Source: Blastomyces gilchristii SLH14081 (taxonomy: Eukaryota > Ascomycota > Eurotiomycetes > Onygenales > Ajellomycetaceae). Taken from it: a DNA stretch of 64,000 nt. Location of the stretch: positions 647,475-711,474 of the forward strand of contig NW_003101659.1 in the NCBI RefSeq assembly GCF_000003855.2, in the 5' to 3' direction. Within the stretch, counting starts at the first letter, position 1. Each line of letters opens with the position of its first letter. The notes below the pieces were generated by a model. The model was not told the origin of the DNA, ran no database searches, and saw only the letters and a program-made list of their open reading frames with translations. A program made the position numbers and the translations under genes. Positions 59,671 through 64,000 of the stretch are shown one piece after another.

Positions 59671-60536
59671 GGTGGCTCGTGGTGCAGGAATAATCGACGA
59701 TATGCACAAGGATTCATCGAGGACATTGGGGTGGAGCACTCCAAGGATAACTGAGACGTTGGTGTGATCTCCTTGCCGGTGTCATTGCTGCCCGTTACCT
59801 CAAGGTCAACGCTAGCAGCCGCCTTGTCAATGAGGATTAGTCATCCCCTTGGTGGCTGGGAGAGCAAAATTTCCCGCACCAGCCCAAAACGGGGCAACAG
59901 TCAAAGGGTAGGCATTTCACTAAAATAAACCCAAGCTACAGCTGGGGTTACCCAAATGGGGCATAGACTCGGACAGTTCCGCCACGCAGTCAAACTCCAA
60001 GCCTGTTACAGTCACTAGCGCAAGTGAAGAATAATTACCTAAGCGGCTAGCGCAGTCCATGCGGCTCTGAGGAAAAAGTCGTGCTAAAACCCAAGGCGAT
60101 CGCAAGTGAGGCAACTCTCAACACAATCTCCTTTCATCACCCCGACAAGACCCCCAACCATCAACATAACCCGGAGCATATCGCGTTTTACATCGCGGTA
60201 TCTCTTTTCACGTCGCCTGATTCAGTATTTTCAGCGACTACGCTCTTTTTCGCCCCGAAATCACGTTCAAAGAGAGTTGGAAGGGTCGAAGGCGCCCTCG
60301 CGGCAGGGTCTGCCAAAGGCCGGCGAAGGCCAGCTACCGCGGTCGTTTTTCATCACCGGAGCGGTCGTTTTGACATTATCTCGATTTACCTGTTCAGTTT
60401 CTAGTGAAGGATCGCGTCACTGCCTGCCTAACCGCTAACGCTCCTTGCCTCTTACTGGTGTTTGCTGTACTTGTCGCCTTACAAACCTACTACAGTTTCC
60501 TTTCAACTGTCATCACATCTCTCATCAACTACAACC
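59671..60536. promoter_or_regulatory. Divergent promoter region, SWD1 / RPB1
   Basis: 866 bp between the two start codons. Both genes must be driven from here. A C/T-rich stretch precedes the RPB1 ATG. Short frames inside it look like leader sequence. No specific factor site is claimed. Confidence 0.65.
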
Positions 60537-63500
60537 ATGACGTCCGTCAAATTCCCCTACTCGAAGGCGCAGCTGCGCACGATTAAGGAGATCCAATTTG
60601 GTCTTCTCTCGCCCGAGGAGATCAAGAGGATGAGCGTGGTCCATGTGGAGTATCCTGAGACCATGGTTGGTGCACTTGGAAATGCAGCTGCTGTTTAATC
60701 ACATTTTTCGTTCGTCAGCAGAAAACTGACGAGAGCTTCTACAATAGGATGAGCAACGGCAACGCCCACGGGAGAAAGGTTTAAATGACCCTCGTCTCGG
60801 TACCATCGATCGGAACTGGCGCTGCGCTACCTGCGAAGAGGGAATCAACGACTGTCCTGGACATTTTGGGCATATCGAGCTATCTACTCCTGTGTTCCAT
60901 ATTGGTGAGACTTACGTTAAGTCTAGCTATGCTTGGACTACCTAAAGCTAACGCTCACATCAGGTTTCCTGACTAAAATCAAGAAACTTTTGGAAACTGT
61001 TTGCCACAATTGTGGAAAGATCAAGGCAAATACGGTTAGTCATCCCTGATGGGGATGGCAAATCATGAGTTGTTACTCATTGCTGACACTGCATCTATGA
61101 AATCCAGACCGACCAAAAGTATTTGGAAGCGCTGCGTTTCCGCGACCCAAAGCGACGCTTTGATGCGATTTGGCGGCTGTCAAAAGATGTCTTGATATGT
61201 GAAGCTGATCCTAGCCCAGATGATGATGACCCTTTCGGCAAGGAACCTTCCAAGCCTGTGCACTCTCACGGTGGATGCGGAAATATTCAGCCACAAATTC
61301 GTAAAGAAGGGATTAGTTTGGTTGGGACCTGGAAGCCTAGCAAGAACCGTGATATGATGGACGATATGGACGTACAACAGCCTGAGAAGAGACAGATCAC
61401 TCCGCAGATGGCCCTTAACATATTTAAAACCATCTCAGAGGAGGATGTTCGTTTGATGGGGTTGAGCAACGATTATGCCAGACCAGAGTGGATGATCATC
61501 ACAGTTCTTCCCGTTCCTCCGCCACCAGTCCGTCCCAGTGTTCTCGTCGGCGGTAGTGGGAGTGGCCAACGTGGAGAGGACGACCTAACATATAAACTGG
61601 CAGAGATTGTTCGTGCGAATCAGAATGTCACCAGATGCGAACAGGAAGGATCTCCTGAGCATGTGGTCCGTGAATTTGAGTCTCTTTTGCAGTATCATGT
61701 TGCAACCTATATGGACAACGATATTGCCGGACAGCCACAAGCTATGCAAAAGTCTAATCGACCTGTCAAAGCTATCCGTGGTCGTCTGAAGGGTAAGGAA
61801 GGCCGCCTGCGTCAAAACTTGATGGGAAAACGTGTCGATTTTTCGGCTCGTACGGTTATTACCGGTGATCCGAATCTGTCTTTGGACGAAGTTGGAGTTC
61901 CGCTCAGCATTGCTCAGACTTTAACTTATCCGGAGGTCGTCACTCCTTTCAACATTGCCAAGCTAGGTGAACTTGTTGATAACGGCCCCGATATTCATCC
62001 TGGTGCCCGTTATGTTATCCGCAACACAGGCGAACGTATCGACTTGCGCCTTCACAAGGGTGGAGGTGGGAGAAACTTTTTGCAGTATGGATGGAGAGTG
62101 GAGCGTCATATCGTGGATGGCGATGTGATCCTATTCAATCGGCAGCCGTCCTTGCACAAGGAATCTATGATGGGTCACCGTATTCGCGTCATGCCGTACT
62201 CGACTTTCCGACTAAATCTGTCCGTTACCACCCCCTACAACGCTGATTTCGACGGTGATGAAATGAACTTGCACGTTCCACAAAGCGAGGAGGCCCGCGC
62301 TGAGCTCAGTCAACTTTGCATGGTGCCCTTGCAAATTGTATCCCCTCAACGAAACGGCCCGTTGATGGGTATCGTGCAGGACACTCTTTGTGGAATCTAC
62401 AAAATCTGCAGTCGTGACGTTTTCTTAACGAAAGAGCAGATCATGAATATTCTACTTTGGGTCCCTGATTGGGATGGCGTAATACCCCAGCCAGCCATTT
62501 TGAAACCCAGGCCGAGGTGGACTGGAAAACAAGTGATCAGCATGGTCCTTCCTGCTGGTCTGAACCTTCTTCGGGTTGATCGAGACAAGGCACCCCTTTC
62601 GGAGAAATTCTCCCCTCTAACTGATGGTGGACTGTTAGTACACAGTGGCGAACTTATGTACGGAATGTTTTCCAAAAAGACGGTTGGAGCAACAGGTGGA
62701 GGTATCATTCATACTATTTTCAACGAGTATGGACCTGAACTGGCGATGAATTTCTTCAATGGGGCCCAAACCGTCGTGAACTACTGGCTACTACACCACG
62801 GTTTCAGTATTGGAATTGGTGATACAATTCCGGATCTAGCGACGATCCAGAAGATTGAGGAAGCAGTTCGCGTGAGAAAGGAGGAAGTTGATGAGATCAC
62901 AGCTAGTGCGACGGATAATACTCTTGAGCCCTTGCCTGGTATGAATGTCCGTGAAACCTTCGAGAGCAAAGTGTCCCGCGCCCTTAACAATGCCCGTGAC
63001 GAGGCCGGAACGGAGACAGAAAAGAGCTTTAAGGACTTGAACAATGCTGTTCAAATGGCGCGTTCTGGTTCAAAGGGCTCGATTATCAATATTTCTCAAA
63101 TGACTGCTGTTGTCGGCCAGCAATCCGTTGAAGGAAAACGCATCCCATTCGGTTTCAAATATCGTACTTTGCCACATTTTACAAAGGATGATTATTCACC
63201 CGAGTCTCGTGGTTTCGTCGAAAATTCGTATCTCCGTGGTCTTACGCCCACAGAGTTCTTCTTCCATGCTATGGCTGGTCGTGAGGGTCTGATTGACACT
63301 GCTGTCAAGACAGCTGAAACGGGATATATCCAACGGAAGCTTGTCAAGGCCCTGGAAGAGGTCATGGTTAAATACGATGGTACAGTTCGCAACTCGCTTG
63401 GAGATGTTGTCCAGTTCCTGTACGGAGAGGATGGTTTGGACGGCGCACATATAGAAAATCAACGTGTCGATATTATTAAATGCTCGGATGAGAGATTCCG

Positions 63501-64000
63501 CGACAGATATCGAATCGATCTGATGGACCCCGAAAGGACTCTCTCGCCCAACGTGTTGGAACAAGCTACGGAAATTGCCGGCGATATCGAGGTACAGAAG
63601 TATCTTGACGAAGAATGGGAACAGCTCTTGAAGGACCGGGCCTTTATGCGTAGCGTTGCCAAAGAGGACGAGGAAATGATGCAGCTGCCAATCAATGTCC
63701 AGCGAATTCTCGAGTCGGCGAAAACGATATTCAGAATTCGAGAAGGTGCCATTAGCGACTTGCATCCTGCAGAGGTCATACCTCAAATCAGAGCCCTACT
63801 GGACCGCCTTATCGTTGTTCGTGGTGACGATGTGATTTCCCGGGAAGCACAAGAAAGCGCCACCCTACTCTTCAAGGCTCAGCTCCGCTCCCGCCTTGCA
63901 TTCCGCAGACTTGTGGTGGAATACTCTCTTAACCGGCTCGCATTCCAGCACGTACTGGGTGCTATCGAAAGTCGATTCTCCAAGGCGATGGCAAACCCGG
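60537..64000 (+). CDS. RPB1: Rpb1, largest subunit of RNA polymerase II (5' part, cut by window end)
   Basis: Exons 60537-60665, 60748-60904, 60964-61034 and 61108 to the window edge; about 1083 codons are present and the frame is still open. [22 protein letters not shown] is the Rpb1 N-terminus. The zinc-binding clamp segment is spread over exons 2-3 ([20 protein letters not shown], then CHNCGK). [21 protein letters not shown] and the catalytic magnesium site [16 protein letters not shown] (aspartate codons about 62244-62258) are intact. The funnel/bridge-helix region follows ([25 protein letters not shown] block, [20 protein letters not shown]). The remaining core and the heptad-repeat C-terminal domain lie beyond 64000. 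Family role: catalytic subunit for mRNA synthesis. Three short introns near the 5' end are typical of fungal RPB1. Confidence 0.98.

Overview
The window is nuclear DNA of a filamentous ascomycete (Pezizomycotina). The gene set (MDM12, a LaeA-type methyltransferase, COMPASS Swd1, RPB1, an NRPS-like reductase), the short introns (about 50-200 nt, mostly GTAAGT-type donors and CAG/TAG acceptors) and the protein sequences fit Eurotiomycetes, most probably Onygenales. That placement rests on recognition, not on a search. No rRNA, tRNA, CRISPR array, intact transposon or viral gene was recognised. Fifteen intact protein-coding genes, one 3'-truncated gene and one frameshifted pseudogene were found. 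Spliced models were built by hand; every complete model has a length divisible by three with no internal stop.

Layout. 1-6.2 kb: no recognisable gene. 6.2-12.2 kb: MDM12 (ERMES tether, +), a BAP31-family ER membrane protein (-) and DUS3 (tRNA dihydrouridine synthase, -). 12.2-25 kb: the C2H2 regulator SFP1 (+), then a 1.7-kb AT-rich block almost free of CpG, then TFIIA large subunit TOA1 (-) with a long Pro-Gln-Gln minisatellite, then CDC20 (-). 25.6-30.7 kb: a kelch/BTB protein (+) and an intracellular GH1 beta-glucosidase (+). 31.2-35.6 kb: SFR1/Mei5 recombination mediator (-) and ERAD subunit HRD3 (-).

36.3-46.5 kb is the accessory-looking part: a free-standing NRPS-like adenylation-thiolation-reductase enzyme (-), a 2.8-kb repeat-spotted gap, a divergently transcribed aldehyde dehydrogenase (+) and the frameshifted remains of an SRPK-like protein kinase (-). 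48-50.1 kb holds a WDR89-like WD40 gene (-). A 4.3-kb microsatellite-rich gap follows, then a LaeA-like methyltransferase (+). The right end has SWD1 (-) and RPB1 (+) head to head; RPB1 runs off the window.

Most genes are unrelated housekeeping functions side by side, as is usual in fungi. The possible functional links are the divergent SWD1/RPB1 pair (H3K4 methyltransferase subunit and the polymerase it works with) and the divergent aldehyde-forming NRPS-like / aldehyde-oxidising ALDH pair. I found no clearly new system. The observations most worth following are the CpG-free block, the kinase pseudogene, the NRPS-like/ALDH pair and a 9-bp motif (TACGGAGTA) repeated in the intergenic DNA.
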